Positions 33,075 through 45,899 of a stretch of DNA of 64,000 nt are shown piece by piece. Numbering within the stretch: the stretch's first letter is position 1; each line of letters starts with the position of its first letter. A program made the translations under genes and the position numbers. Location: positions 27,567,303-27,631,302 of the forward strand of contig OX246738.1 in assembly GCA_945910005.1 (NCBI GenBank), given 5' to 3'. The notes beneath the pieces were generated by a model. That model was not told the origin of the DNA. It made no database searches and saw nothing but the letters and a program-made list of their open reading frames with translations. The DNA is from Isoperla grammatica. Taxonomy: Eukaryota; Arthropoda; Insecta; Plecoptera; Perlodidae.

Positions 33075-33464
33075 GTTATAATAAGACCACACAATCAACT
33101 TCTTAGTCTCACATGCCCACAATCACGACAAATTCAGCACAAAACAGCTGTTATCGATGTAACCGCATAAAGCCTGCTCTATGCCTGCATATTTTAAGCA
33201 ACTCCATCATCTTTCGCTAATAAACATTTAAGTGAAAAATAAAATGGCATTTACCATTTCTATTAGACAACCAATTTGTTTATATGGGCATAGCCGTAAG
33301 CCTACAATTGAAGCAAAACGATACATTATAAAGTACAGTAATATCAATGGCATCTTTTCCTTGGTCAGGCAGTAACATTTTCATCAAGTTTTGTTGGAAT
33401 TAATGATGGAAAGTACTTCCTGGAACAACTAGCAGTACTAAAAATTGACTTAGCGTTTAAAGCG

Positions 33465-33603
33465 TTATCTTTGAGCAGCAATCAGCTGTCTGAGGAACTC
33501 TCTGGTTGACTCGTACGTGGCAAAACTGATTCCAACAGCCACCGGACCTTTCACCCAGTTCATACTTAGACCTTTGAAGAAACCTCCTTTGATGCCTTCC
33601 GTT
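33465..33603 (-). CDS. SLC25A42: SLC25A42 exon 5 (C-terminus)
   Basis: Acceptor TTGTTGCAG ends at 33604. It encodes [20 protein letters not shown], then [20 protein letters not shown] and the terminal IAAQR before TAA. It covers transmembrane helix 6. Confidence 0.95.
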
Positions 33604-36600
33604 CTGCAACAAAGAGAGGTGGTTACTGGTAATACCTTTTTTAATATTCAATTGCCCGTTTAAGCTAATGAACTGTTAAAAACATGTAAATGGCATCTTT
33701 TCTTAACCAGCCGGTTACGCGTTAACGGACTGTTTACTGAGTCTTGAGATGGTGATTGTAGACAGACGCTATGATTTATATACAGTAGGCTATATATATA
33801 TTTTTTTATGACGATGATAATGATATTATGATTGCTTTCATTCACTTTTAAAATATGAGGCACATCATACTTTGACTGTATCAGTTTGAATAATGGAATA
33901 AGCCTAGTGGAGTTTTTTTGTCAGATTTCGACTTTCAGAACCCACTGTACAAACATTACTTTTGGCAATTGAAACCCAACTGCAGCATTCTACAGAAAAG
34001 TGAGTACAGGCCTAACTTACAAAAAATGAAAAAAAAAAAACTCTTTTTTTGTGTGTAGATAGGCTGCTAGGTAGGCTTACTCACCTATATACAAATTTAG
34101 GGCTAGGTCACGGCCTTTTTGGGGTTATTGTATGAATCGGTGAAAAATATTTCCTCAGTACATTTTGTGGGTTTTAAACCAAGAGTGTATAGGTATATTT
34201 TTCTAAATAGTAGGGCTAAAAAAATTTATATCGATATTGTGGATGTAATTATCGATATCGTATCGCGATATCGAATTTTTTTTATTCTCGGTATCGATAT
34301 CGCCGATATCGTAATTTTTTTTTCAAACCTGCCACAGACCATTCAATAAAGTAAACAATTTAATGTGAATAATTTAACGTCAAAATGTTTTTCTATGTGC
34401 GTCAATTTGTGTGTAGTATTATAAAAAAATGTATCCACAAAACAGCGATGTTGTGATTGGCGTGACGTGACGTGAGTGTGACAAACTGACAGAACGAGCG
34501 CGGGCGCAACCGACTCCCAGCCGGCGGGCGATGAGTAGAGATCCTTGTATTTAGCAATGCGCGATAGCGCGAGATCACTTGAAACGTGCAGCAATTGAAA
34601 TATGTTGGCATGACAGTCTGTTGTGAGTCTTGAATCGCGAAATAAAATGAAATCCCGTACATAGGCTACGCGAAATAGCATAAGTTTACTGTTATAAAAA
34701 CGAAAAAGACTGAAGCTGTTGAATTGACGCGAAATCGACGAATTTCTGTCAAAAACGTTATTTTCAACATTTTCTGCAGTGACTGCAGTGACCCTTTCAC
34801 CCCTGCCAAACCGGCTCGCAACAGATTTTTTTCGTAGCCTGTGCGTCGACTGCATTCCGCATTCCTAGCGACAGCTTTCTTGTTTTTCTTCTTTTCTTTC
34901 GCGACAATGTAGGCATGCCACATTCGTTAGAATACTAGATACAAATTAGATTTGGTTAATTAAAATTGAAACACAGCCAAAAAGCTGAAATTACTGCTCA
35001 ACAGCAAAATTTGGATTTAATAAAAGGAAATATGATAAGGATATGTTAAGAAGGGGGTTGGGGGGGGTTACTGGCGGACGGCGGGTGGAGCGCGAACACA
35101 AAGGCGAGTAGGTACCAACGCGAATGTTGCAGTGTATGTATCACAAAGATGCAGAAGCACAACACCGCAAAACTTTTTTTGTTTTTTTACGATAGTTGAC
35201 ACTTAATCGATATCGCGAAACGTACGATATATTAATTCTTATATTAAAATGAATTATTTTTCTATTATCGATATTGTATCGAATTATCGATATCGTTGGG
35301 CAGTCCTACTGAATAGTTTTACACGTAGGCCTAAGTACCGCATATTATTTATTCATCAATTAACAAAAATATTAGGGCTGCCTAACGATATCCATAATTC
35401 GATACGATATCGATAATAAAATAATAATTTGATATCGATATAGAATTAATATATCATACGTTTCGCGGTATCGATCAAGTGTCAACTATCGTAAAAAAAA
35501 AAGTTTGGCGGTGTTGTGCTTCTGCATCTTTGTGATACATACACTGCAACATTCGTGTTGGTACCTACTCGTCTTTCGTCGCGCGGTCTCACCTTTGTGT
35601 TCGCACTCCACCCACCGTCCGCCAGTAACCACCCACCCCCCCCTCTCCCAGCCACACTAACGTGTAACGTGAGCCGTGGGCCCTGGCTGTGTGGGAAGCG
35701 AGTGGCTCGGTCGGTCGGCCGGCTGGCGGTTGATGTCTCATCGCCCGCCGGCCGGGAGTCTGTTGCGCCCGTGCTCGTTCTGTCAGTCTGTCACACTCAC
35801 GTCACGTCACGCCAATCACTACATTGCTGTTTTGTGGATACATTTTTAATAATACAACACACAAATTGACGCACATAGTAAAACACTTTGACGTTACATT
35901 ATTCACATTAAATTGTTTATAATGAATGGTCTCTGGCTGGTTTAAAAAAAAAAAATTACGATATCGGCGATATCGATACCGAGTTTAAAAAATTGGATAT
36001 CGCACAATAGGCCTATCGATAATTACATCCGCGATATCGATATAAATTTTTTTATCGTTGGGCAGCCTTAAAAAATATGCACCTAAGCCTAAAAAGATTC
36101 AGTGGTCGTAATGCACGGGAGATGTCAACAAAAAAAAGCTGTTATTAGGTGCACAACCCTACCAAAGTTCGAGAACTTTCGTAAAAAATTACATTTTCAC
36201 TATTTGCTTTTATAGTTAATGCGAATTTCACGGGGCTCTATCATAACTCTAATGTATTAATCTTTGACAGTAATTTATGATACCTTGCCAGTATAGTGAA
36301 TTACGTTTTACTTTTGTTTTATATTATTTTTTTCTTAAATTGTATTAATACCCGTATGTAGGCCTATAAGCCTAATGTGATTATCGATACGGGAAATTTC
36401 ACAAAAATGATGTGTGATACAAAAATAATTCAAAAATAATTTCGATTGGTACCGATTGATATAAATCTAAGCAGTAACTAGGCCAATAGTTTATTTTGAA
36501 GTAAACAAATATGAGTAAAAAAGTTCTCACCCGAGTTTGACTCTGTGTGAAGGCCTACATACCTGTAAATCTTAGTGAGCGTGGACCATATTGAGCAATA

Positions 36601-39600
36601 CTCGAGTCCAGTGAGTGGTGCCGTCTGCATTCGCCGTCGAACAATGTCCAGCGGATACGAAGACGACTGTCCTAACATACCGGCGACGGCCCCAAACGCC
36701 AGGCTAGCGAGCGCATTCGGTTTTGTACTACCAGTGTACTCTGGAACACAAAAACAAAAAGTAGGTAGAACAATGTACATACAGAAGAGATACAACTTAG
36801 ATGTTTCTAAACTCAAATAGCCCAAATACGAGCTGTGAAAGATTTTACAATACAAGGTTCCATCTGATATTGGTTATAAAAATTGTAGCATGTAGGCCTA
36901 CGATGCATGCTTAAACATCGAAAGTAATTGGAAAAGTACCCAAGTTTCTTAAATTTCATGGAAAACGAGATGATTATTTTGCAAACGTTTTTGGACAATA
37001 TAAGGAATAAGGATCCCGAGAGGTTCCTTGCTCAAAAAAATGCAAGTGAGGTGTACATTTTTAGGCTCAATGACATTCAAGTTGATGCATATGTAGCTGA
37101 CCTAACAACACCCCCACGTCCCCTTCTAACAGGGCAAGCCAAACACACATTGTAACATAAGTCAATTGACTGGGTATTGCACAAGTTTATAAGTTTGGTT
37201 TATACTGTACAGGTAAACCAGAAGTGCCAAAAGTGAATTGGTAATTGTTTTGGTAATAATTATTATTAAGATTACAATTACGGTAATAAGAAAACAATAT
37301 TTTTAACGATTGTAGATATACAAGTGATGAAGTCCTTTTTGTTGGTGGGACTTAAAAGAGAAAAAGTGTTGGTAGAAATTTAGTAATTGTGTTCAGTTAG
37401 CCACTCTCTAGCAGCAACATTAGCAACATCTAACCTTGCCGCCCAAAGACGTTTTGGGTTCGATGAGTCAAATGGCAGGCGTTGGCACCTTGCTGTGTGC
37501 ACCTGCTGGTATTTTCAAAGTAGGCCTACAATAATTTGTCAAAGAGATGTCGCTACTATTTGTTCCTCCTATTTCCCACCCATTTCTTTTCATGTAAACA
37601 CTTGTCTATGCAATGGGAGCGGGTAATGTGATATGTAAGTGATAGGCATATGTGTGCCTGCATGTGTTGGTAACAAGAGCCTAGTTGTAACAGCAGTCTA
37701 GTTTGTCCATGGCAAAAATAAACAATTAACTCGGCTAGCAAAAGATTTTTTTTTTTTTTTTACCTTTTGTGAAAAAGGGGGGTCGGCTTGCACTGTGTGC
37801 GCAATTGCTTTACAGGCAAATGTTAACGTGATGTCAGTAGAACTTTTGTTGGGATCAGTTCATGTGGGAACAATAGATCCTAACTTCAGCTGTCTCAAGC
37901 ATTGCCAAATAGCAATGTATTTTTAAAGCAGTAAACTCACCAGAGTACTTTCTCTTCAGAGTATCGTAGGTAAAAAAACTGACCCCGGCATAGGGAATTA
38001 CTCCAAGAATAGTTGGTAAGTAGCCTCTGTACAATGTTCTTGGACCCTCCTCCACCCAAATCTTTACAAACACCTGTTGAATAACACAAAATGAAATGTA
38101 CAATGAGTGCAAAATATACCACACTTACTCATGTCATGGAAAATCAAAATATAAAATACTGAACCTGAAAGACATACCACTGAATGACCAATTCAATTAG
38201 TAAACTAATTAGTAATTAGCCTACTAGAAGACATGATTTAGATTTAGAAGATTTCTGCCATATATAACAGTTTAAATAATGTAAATAGTCTGGATGTGTC
38301 TAACTTTCCACAGGTGAGTGACCAAGTAGGCCTAGGCTGAAACGTTTCTACAAATTTGTAACATTTCATGAAATGTGTTCTACTTTGCACACCTCCGCCT
38401 ACCACCTTTCAGGTAAGCTGTTGGTCACCTTTCTTCAAACACAATTATATAGGCCTATACTGAAGTACTGATAAATTATTATTTATTATCTATTTCATCA
38501 TTTATCTAGTCAGTAGCCTTTCATCAAACTTCTTCAATTCAAGAGTGAGGTTTTAACTTCTTGAACGAAAAGTTTGACTGTGTAAAACTGCTTAAAAAAA
38601 AAAAAAAAACTTCCTACAAGCATTCACTTGTCACCATCTGATTGCACTTACAAGCAACTCAGATTAGTTAGAGATCAGTTAGAGATGCAGAAAAATAGAA
38701 TTAATAATTTGATTTTATCGCTTTTATTATTTAAAAACACAATTTCATCGCAATATACTAGCAAAAGTCAAGAATTTGTAGGGCCTAATTAAAAGCTATC
38801 TGCCTATTTAAGCGAGTGAAACGAGCGTCTCCAATCTCCATTAACCTCTATGGCACTTCAATCTGCTTTTTTTAATTTTATGTCTGTCGATAGCGGCAAA
38901 AACGTTCGAAAAGTTACAAAGTTACACCATAGTTGTTATAAAATATTTTTCTGAAACAAAATGGCGGCAAAATGTGAGATAGCCATATTTGTATAAACAT
39001 TTTTCTGGTCACAAACATGTTCATTTTATGGCGATCTAATAAGTATTGGCAAAGTTCAACAAAAGTTACTCGAAAATATTTTTCTGAAACATAGTACCCT
39101 ACTAAAGGCAAAATGAGAGGTGGCTATATTAGGCCTATAGTAAATGTTTGTCCGGTCACGAATATACTAATATGAATGTGATCTGATACGTATTAGAGGC
39201 AGAAATTACATTTCTATTGATGTCAATAAGTGTTAGTAAAGGTGGCGGACCGCGGCGAAAATACTAGACAAAATGACAACGAAAAATCTAAGCAATGCAC
39301 ACTGCACGACGTCCAACAATGTCAGGAAGTATAATAACTATGGAAATTTACAAAATGTTTGAAATTTGCATTCTTGTATTGTTGTTAATTGTTTTTATTA
39401 GCTTTGAAAACTTTTCGCTAGAATGTTCGTAGATAATATGGACGCTTATCAACGCGTCAAACAGAGCGTTTTCCTAGTTAGGTTACATGAATACTAAAAA
39501 ACTTGCTAAATTTTGTCAGGCCTACGCATCTTTTAAGGTGAAGGCTGTAAAGAAAACTGATTTATTGATCAGCTCTCACTGAACTTCTTTTATCGACTTC

Positions 39601-41469
39601 GAGGCATCTTTTTCAACCATCAATACATTTTTAATTTCCATTAACAAGCATGCGCGAAGGAAAACATACATAGGCCTATTGTTATTACTTATTAATATTA
39701 TATTTAGGCCTACATTAGGCTTATGTTTAATGGCGGCGTATCCCACTAAAATAAGCCTAAAATTACGTGAAATAGCTACATTAAGACGCGGTAAATATAC
39801 GTCGATTTCCACAAAAAAGGGTGTCTTCAGGTAAATCAAGCTAGTATAGTCATCGTACAACATCTTTGGTAATGCTTCCGTTACGGGTGGGTGAGCGGCA
39901 GCTAACCAGCGACTGTGGCTCATTCAAATACCTGCTCGGGTTGGCCGAGACCGTAAACACGTCATTGACTGATGACGAAAGCATTACCGAAGTTATTGTA
40001 AGACGACTTTATTTTGCAGGTATTGAATGACATCGCATTAAATGGCCAATGTCGCAAATATTCACAAACATGAAATGAGTTTTAAATACCACCAAACATC
40101 ATAATTCATATAACATAAAAAAGAATTTAAAAAAAGGTGATTTGAGACGAATTATTATTCTGTCGCACACACCGTTTTTATGATTTTTCCGTATCTCTAA
40201 CTGTCGTCCTTCTGTACCTTTTCCCCCACTAGAACATGTTTTATCTTGTTCTGAGTTCCAATTAGTCTGTCTGTATATTATGTATATGTATGTCTGTATG
40301 TCTGTATCTGTAGGCCTACCTGGCGCAGGGTGCTATAATGTTCTTTGGGAGTGACTGCCATCCGAGCTCGTGCCAAATCCAACGGGTACGTCAATGATTG
40401 GGAAGTCACACCTGCCAGGGAGCCGGCCAGCAGTCGAGACACTGAAGTGGCCCTGAACAGCAGACACAAACAAATAGTTTGCATGCCTTTATAAGAAAGA
40501 TTTTGTATTTTTAGCAAATTAATTATTTGAAATTTAGCATTATCAAAAATAACTGTGTTCAAGATGCACAAATCAGATGAAATTTCACTTTTCCCCATTT
40601 TGTTTCATAGTAATGGTCTTGATAAAATGGGTCATATTCATAGTGTAGGCCTACATTGTAAAATTCTATTTTTCTCATGTTTTTCTTACCAACCTAGTAG
40701 ACCTACAAATTTTCCTAATTTTAGGGGAAATTAGAAATACATAACATAGGCTAATTATAAATGTTAGCATTTACGAACAAAATTTGTGTATGGGGGGGGG
40801 GCGATATTTTACATTTATTTATGTTACACATGCCTAAGTAGGCTTACTTTCAGTTTCAACTTTAAAATTGCAAGGGAGAAAGTTAATGATAATGCCTGTA
40901 ACAATCCCCGGCAGTTCCTCTTAAAAATTTAATAGTAGCCAAAAGAAAAGAAAAGAAAAGAAAAATGTGGGACAAGAAATTATTGGACACGGTCCGAAAT
41001 ATGTTGAGAAATCCTTTGGGGGTCAACACCTATTAAATTAGGCCTACTAGACACTATAATCTTACTTTTTATTGGGATCAGTATCTATTTGAAGAACTTT
41101 CTTCCATTGTTCATGTGCTGTAAATTGGATTGCTGCATAAGGCACAATTCTTGCCATGGTGGCCGAGTTACCACGCCACAAGCTCAAAATACCATTCTTT
41201 TGATAGGACCTCAACAAAAAATTATATGCTTCTCTGACTGAATACGGATGGTTGGATATCTGGAACATGATCTTTGTGCGGTCGAGTGGTGCGATAACAG
41301 TCTTGGCCAGTGCACCAGCAAGAGCGCCCGCCATCAAACTCGTGACTATCAACTCTGCGCTTGTGAGCTTTTGGGTTTTCTCAATAGCAGACATGAGGCT
41401 GGAGGCAAGCTTGCTCGACTCCTCTCGCAAAGTGGCACTAGCCAACTCGCTTACTGTGCTGTGGCTCAT
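33465..41469 (-). CDS. SLC25A42: SLC25A42-like mitochondrial CoA/ADP carrier, complete, 5 exons
   Basis: SLC25A42 is an inner-membrane carrier exchanging cytosolic coenzyme A for matrix adenine nucleotides. Joined exons: 41469..41066, 40452..40320, 38073..37941, 36740..36563, 33603..33465. Phases match at every join and the product is 328 residues, close to the 318 of the human protein. Three repeats show PX[DE]XX[KR]: PLDRTK (61-66), PLDLAR (158-163) and PLDIVR (253-258), each opening a pair of membrane helices. [51 protein letters not shown] and [15 protein letters not shown] match this subfamily rather than other carriers. The stop is TAA at 33467-33465. Introns carry hAT copies. No defect is seen. 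Confidence 0.95.
34211..35308 (+). mobile_element. hAT family 2 copy, 1.1 kb
   Basis: Ends TAGGGCT and CAGTCCTA with sub-terminal GATATCGAT repeats. Flanks CTAAATAG and CTGAATAG match at 7 of 8 bases. It holds a central stretch of about 500 bp not shared with the copy at 35373, to which it is inverted. Confidence 0.85.
35373..36070 (-). mobile_element. hAT family 2 copy, inverted neighbour
   Basis: Ends TAGGGCTGCCTAACGATA and TTATCGTTGGGCAGCCTTA. Exact 8-bp duplication AAAAATAT (35365-35372, 36071-36078). It lies 64 bp from the 34211 copy in opposite orientation. TAGGCCTA at about 36008 has no counterpart in that copy. Confidence 0.9.
36563..36740 (-). CDS. SLC25A42: SLC25A42 exon 4
   Basis: Acceptor TTCCAG at 36741, donor GTATGT at 36562. 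It encodes [20 protein letters not shown], then [19 protein letters not shown] with the third carrier signature. Phase 1 in, phase 2 out. Confidence 0.95.
37941..38073 (-). CDS. SLC25A42: SLC25A42 exon 3
   Basis: Acceptor TTCAACAG at 38074, donor GTGAGT at 37940. It encodes [20 protein letters not shown], then [20 protein letters not shown] and RKYS: helix 4 region. Phase 0 in, phase 1 out. Confidence 0.95.
38812..39480 (+). repeat. dispersed repeat family R, longest uninterrupted copy
   Basis: Begins AAGCGAGTGAAACGAGCGTC and ends CAGAGCGTTTTCCTAGTT. A motif TTTTTCTGAAACAAAATGGC with CAAAATG(T/A)GAG recurs inside it. Pieces occur at 23035, 25425, 41745 (minus) and 47118. No coding capacity and no clear target duplication seen. 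Confidence 0.6.
40320..40452 (-). CDS. SLC25A42: SLC25A42 exon 2
   Basis: Acceptor TGTTCAG at 40453, donor CCAG|GTAGGCC at 40319. It encodes [20 protein letters not shown], then [20 protein letters not shown] and TLRQ, the second carrier signature. The donor overlaps a TAGGCCTA octamer (40311-40318), giving a weak GTAGGC splice site. Confidence 0.95.
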
Positions 41470-41486
41470 TGCTCCATTGCCAAGGT
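41066..41486 (-). CDS. SLC25A42: SLC25A42 exon 1 (first coding exon)
   Basis: Acceptor ATTTTCAG at 41487, donor GTAAG at 41065. I start at the ATG at 41469 ([20 protein letters not shown]) because it is the first in-frame Met after the acceptor and the tentative leader exon places an in-frame stop just upstream. It carries [20 protein letters not shown] (helix 1, first signature) and [20 protein letters not shown] (helix 2). An out-of-frame ATG lies 7 bases upstream and would end after three codons. Confidence 0.93.
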
Positions 41487-41744
41487 CTGAAAATAAAATA
41501 GTTGATTCAGTTTGAGCCTTCATACTAGGGCTGGAAGAAAACATTTAATTTTGTCAGCATTTATTTTTTCGAACTTGTTGTGTTTAACAAACTAACACCC
41601 CTCTTGTTCACAAAATGACATACAAAAAATGAGTTGTAATGTTTGCGAAAAAAAATTATCAACGAAACAACACAGGTGATTTATTATATTCATTGTTGAT
41701 TATATTCTCCATATTCGACCGTGTTTAATTAGTATTCGTAGCCG

Positions 41745-42620
41745 GAAAAAATTTACTATAATATAGTCACTTCACATTTTGCCGTTAGGCCCTACAGTAG
41801 GCTTATTTCAGAAAAATATTTATCAAGTAACTTTCGTGTAACTTTGCAGATCGCCATAAAATTAACATATTTGTGACCGGACAAAACTTTATTAAAATAT
41901 ATGGCTATCTCACATTTTACTGCCATTTTGTTTCAGAAAAATATTTTTCAGTAGCTATTAGGGATGACATCGGGTACCCGGCTCAAAATATTACCCGGAG
42001 ACGTTTTTCGGGTCCGGGTAACTTTTTGGTCCGTTTCTAGGATAAATTTACGCGCTAGTATTGCGTGCGCCTACCCTTCCACAACACGTGACTCGGCAGG
42101 GAACAGAACAGACGCGAGCCAACTTGCATTTGTTACTGTTTGTTCTTTGTTTAACATTCTGATGAACATTCTGGCTAATACTTGTTCTATTACTATTTAT
42201 TTTCCCTAAAAATCCTGTTTTATGTAAGTGCTTCAGTTGTATATTGAGAAATGATTTTTTTACTCGACGTGATTACTGCAGGCATAATTCCGAGAGGGTA
42301 ACCGAGCGGGTGGCATGCATATTATTCGTCCCTCGCCTCCTCACCCCGCGCACTTCACAAGGCCTAACGACGACCTTCAAATCAAGCCTACACATTGAAA
42401 AATACGTTTTCAGGATCCGGGTACCCGGGTAATATGAGAGCTGGAACCGGTTCCGAATTTTATTACCCGATGTCATTCCTAGTAGCTAAGTGTAACTTTT
42501 CGAATGATTTTGCCACAAAACTACAAACATTCAATTCACATCGAGGCTTGTGGAAGGTCTGAATTTAAGCTTGATCGGACTTTCCGTTTGACCGCTATCG
42601 CGATCGGGACACATAAAAAA
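41745..42620 (-). repeat. dispersed repeat family R, split by a hAT element
   Basis: Reverse strand matches 38812-39480: CAAAATG, TTTCTGAAA and CGCGATAGCGGTCAAACGGA motifs. The hAT element 41959-42481 interrupts it. Confidence 0.6.
41959..42481 (+). mobile_element. hAT non-autonomous element, family 1 copy
   Basis: Same ends and orientation as 15281-15841, with a central deletion. Flanks GTAGCTAT (41951-41958) and GTAGCTAA (42482-42489) match at 7 of 8 bases. Confidence 0.9.
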
Positions 42621-42890
42621 ACACAAACAGAACGAGTAAATAAATATTTAGGCCTACATTTAAATGACAAAAGTCTATTGCAATAGGGAGGGAATATAGG
42701 CCTATATGACTTTTTGTTCTTATTTTGCTAGATTAGGAAAAACTTTCTGAACATAAAAATATTTCATTTCCATGACTTCCAAAAATTTCATTTGGCCTAT
42801 AAAAAGGAGCTGAAAGTCTCACACATATTTATGGCGTGAAACACGGGGCATACATCACTATCCATCTATCAGCAATCAACCAATCATATA

Positions 42891-43477
42891 CTACGTTTAC
42901 ATGCAGGTTTGAAAAAGTTTTGACTCAAGTCAAACCAAAACCGTCGATCGTTTACATGCCATCGATCTGAATACGTTCTCAAACCATTTTTTAGTTCGTA
43001 CATTTCCCGGTATACAGCGCCACTTACAATAAGACATTTCACTGCTTTCTAAAGAGACATTGGAACAACAGAGAGGGCAGTGCGGGTAATCTATACAACA
43101 ACAACAACAAAACAACAAAGTGTCACATTTAGCTGTCACAACATGTAATCCTCACACATTTGTTATATTTTAAGACTTGCGACTTCAAAATATAATATAT
43201 TACCATCTAGAAGATACAAGCGCGGTAGAAAAGTGAGAACCTAACCTCACTTTGCACTGCCACCGCCGGTTTAGTTTGCTAATGAGCACGCCAAGTCGAA
43301 ACGTATTGGCGGCAGTGGGGTGTTTACATGGCAGTTTCCAAAACTAGTTTTCAAGTCACCCCTGCGAGCAAACAGGCGTGACTCGAACCGATCCAAACCC
43401 ACTTTCGAAGTGTTTATATGCTGTTTTGAAAACTCAAAACGTTCTCAAATCGATTTCAAACCTGCATGTAAACGTAG
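42891..43477. mobile_element. MITE with TA target duplication (587 bp)
   Basis: Ends CTACGTTTACATGCAGGTTT and its exact inverse, flanked by TA (42889-42890, 43478-43479). Sub-terminal GTTTACATG motifs occur inside. Consistent with a TA-targeting DNA transposon; superfamily not decided. Confidence 0.8.
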
Positions 43478-44369
43478 TAATATAATGCTAAATTAAATAA
43501 CTAGATTATTTGCAGATAGCCTCACCCAGAAGCATAAAATCTAATTTAGGCCTACTAGTATGCCTTAAAAATTAATTTTAGTCGCCAAGTACTATTATAG
43601 GTAAAAGTAATAGGTCTATAACATATTTTCCAGGAATATCAGTAAATATTGGGTATTGACGTATTGATAAATTAATTTTTCTGGAAGATTTGACAACTAG
43701 CCATTGTTGCAGCATTGTTGTGTTAAGAAGACTTGTAACAGCTCGAGTGATGGTCATTGTTTCATGCAGTGGCAGTCATTCATAAACAGTGACGTCACAA
43801 GCCATTTGAAAATAAAAGTGCGGCAAACCGAAAATCTAAAACTTTGAACCTTTATAGAAATATAATAAGTTCATTTTTAAACTAATAAATAATGTTTATG
43901 GTGTCTCTGGATGTAGGTCTATAGCCTATATTTCACACACTTCCAGAGCTATAGATGATTCATGTAGGCCTATATTCTCTACTGGGAATGCAGTCATGCA
44001 AATGTTTATATTTAATGTTGTGTTTCTCAAATAGGCCTAGTCCTATCCATGTAATTCAATCACTACATCAATCACGGGCTTAAATAGGAACTAGATTAAC
44101 TCGGTTTACGTTGGTCCTAGTCATATATCAACATGGCCAACTTGCGCATTACCTTAATCCGAAATGAAATGTTATATTAATAATTGAACTCAAGAAGCAA
44201 ACTAAACAAACAAAAAAGAAAAGGTGCCTTCTCTTTAACGTCAATGTTTGTCGCCACGCGGGGGGAGTGCTCGTATACACTATAGATGTTGGATTCTTTG
44301 ATAGTAATGATTAATTGCAGTGAAACCGAATTGAGGTGTATATCAACACAAGTTAGGTCATGAGTTTAT

Positions 44370-44612
44370 TAGTGTACCATAGAGTAGAGTCCCAACGACC
44401 ATTGACGACTGTCTAGCCATAAATTGCCCGCGAATGCTAACTGGGAGGAGCCACTGTGTGCCGCCACATCAGCGTAGCCTAATCAGTGGATACGTGTAGC
44501 GGCACCTAGCGGCTCCCCTCCAGTCCCTACTACTAGCGTTTTAGCGTACACAGGCGATTTATGGGTAGACAGTCGCCGATGGCCGTTGGGACTCTACCCT
44601 ACACTAATAAAC
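44370..44612. mobile_element. short MITE with imperfect inverted ends
   Basis: Left arm GTTTATTAGTGTACCATAG then AGTAGAGTCCCAACG; right arm is the near inverse through CGTTGGGACTCTACC. About 35 bp of pairing with a few mismatches. Target duplication not clear. Confidence 0.6.
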
Positions 44613-44920
44613 TAAATGGTTAGGTCACTTTAACTGACTTAGACCACTTTGTAATTTTACTTTATGGTAAACCGAATTTGCATGTTTAGTCTACCACTAG
44701 TTTGAATTCGGATTAGGTAACGCCAAATCGGATTCAGTTAGTTCAAATTAAAACACAGTGATATACATAGGCTACAGAATGACAAATAAACAATAGGCCT
44801 ACAATAGCCTACAGCATGGAGACTCAACAAGCGCTGGTTCCGAGAGAAATTCAGCGGAGTGATGAATTAAGAAGCAACATAGCCTTATATCCAGAATACA
44901 TAAATAAATAAATTCACATT

Positions 44921-45120
44921 TAGAGTCTACCCACTCAGTAACTAAACTGATTTGCAGTGGGGGACTTTAATTTAAAGTGACTAAACCAACCCTGTAGGCT
45001 TCGAACACCATCGACGAGTGAGCGTTAACCAATCAAAGATCGATATTTCAAATACGAAACATATGAATCAGTGATTGGACAGTGCGAACACCTGCGGACA
45101 AATGCCAAAATCAACAAGGC
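44921..45120 (+). repeat. dispersed repeat shared with 18782-19045
   Basis: Same start TAGAGTCTACCCACTCAGTA and the same closing block GATTGGACAGTGCGAACACC. It lacks the AT-rich middle of the other copy. Confidence 0.8.
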
Positions 45121-45289
45121 TGATTCAGGACAACATATTCTACATATCGCAAAAAATCACACATAATTTAGAATGAACGAACATAGCTAGTAAAATGTAA
45201 ACACATCACAAAAATGAATAATAATATACAGATTACAGAAATAAATAAGGGTTAAACTTTCATAAGGCTAGCAGAGCATAGGGCCTACC

Positions 45290-45890
45290 TAGCCTACCCA
45301 CACTGCACGCCCCTGGTTTTTATAGACCTAGGCCTTGCCATTGGATATGCCTAGGTTGACTGTCTACCCTAGGTCTAGCCTACCTAGGCCATAGGCATTT
45401 GTTGCTTAAGTGCTGTTAGTCCTGTCGATTATTGAGGCCTCGATGCAAGAAATGTTTAGACATGCCTCTAGCTAAGCAGGTTTAGGCTCATCAGTTTGGA
45501 GGCCGAGTTTGTTGAAAAATAATGTAGCCTAGGTAAAACCTGGACCTTAAGCCTAGGCCTAGCCTAGGCTAGGTGATGCGTAGGGCCTATAGCAAATAAC
45601 TTTTTATACTAGGCCTAGGCTAGGCCTAGGGCTAATTCAAGATTGGTCCTTGTCTTCAGCCCACACAATTTCTTAATAGATCTTACCTGTCTAAAAGCAT
45701 CACATTTTCGCCAACTTAGGCCTAGCCTAAACCCAGGCTAGTTCTTAATAAAATGGAACAGATTACAACGCTATACCTAGGCCTAGTTAGTTGGAGGCCT
45801 ATTTGGCGTACGTGCTCATCATGTGTTGCTTACCAGAGGCCTATTCCTACGTGCAATTAGGCCTAGGCCGAGGCCTACCTTAAATTAAAT
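45290..45890. repeat. TAGGCCTA-dense stretch near SLC25A42 leader
   Basis: Six or more octamers, some overlapping into CTAGGCCTAGGCTAGG chains, with many partial forms. No coding signal. Confidence 0.6.
45687..45760 (-). other. SLC25A42: possible SLC25A42 5' untranslated exon
   Basis: A strong donor GACAG|GTAAGAT lies at 45687/45686 on the minus strand. Joined to 41486, the frame of the coding exon meets TAG shortly upstream, so this exon would be untranslated and fix the start at 41469. Upstream limit is unknown. Confidence 0.35.
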
Positions 45891-45899
45891 CACTGACAA

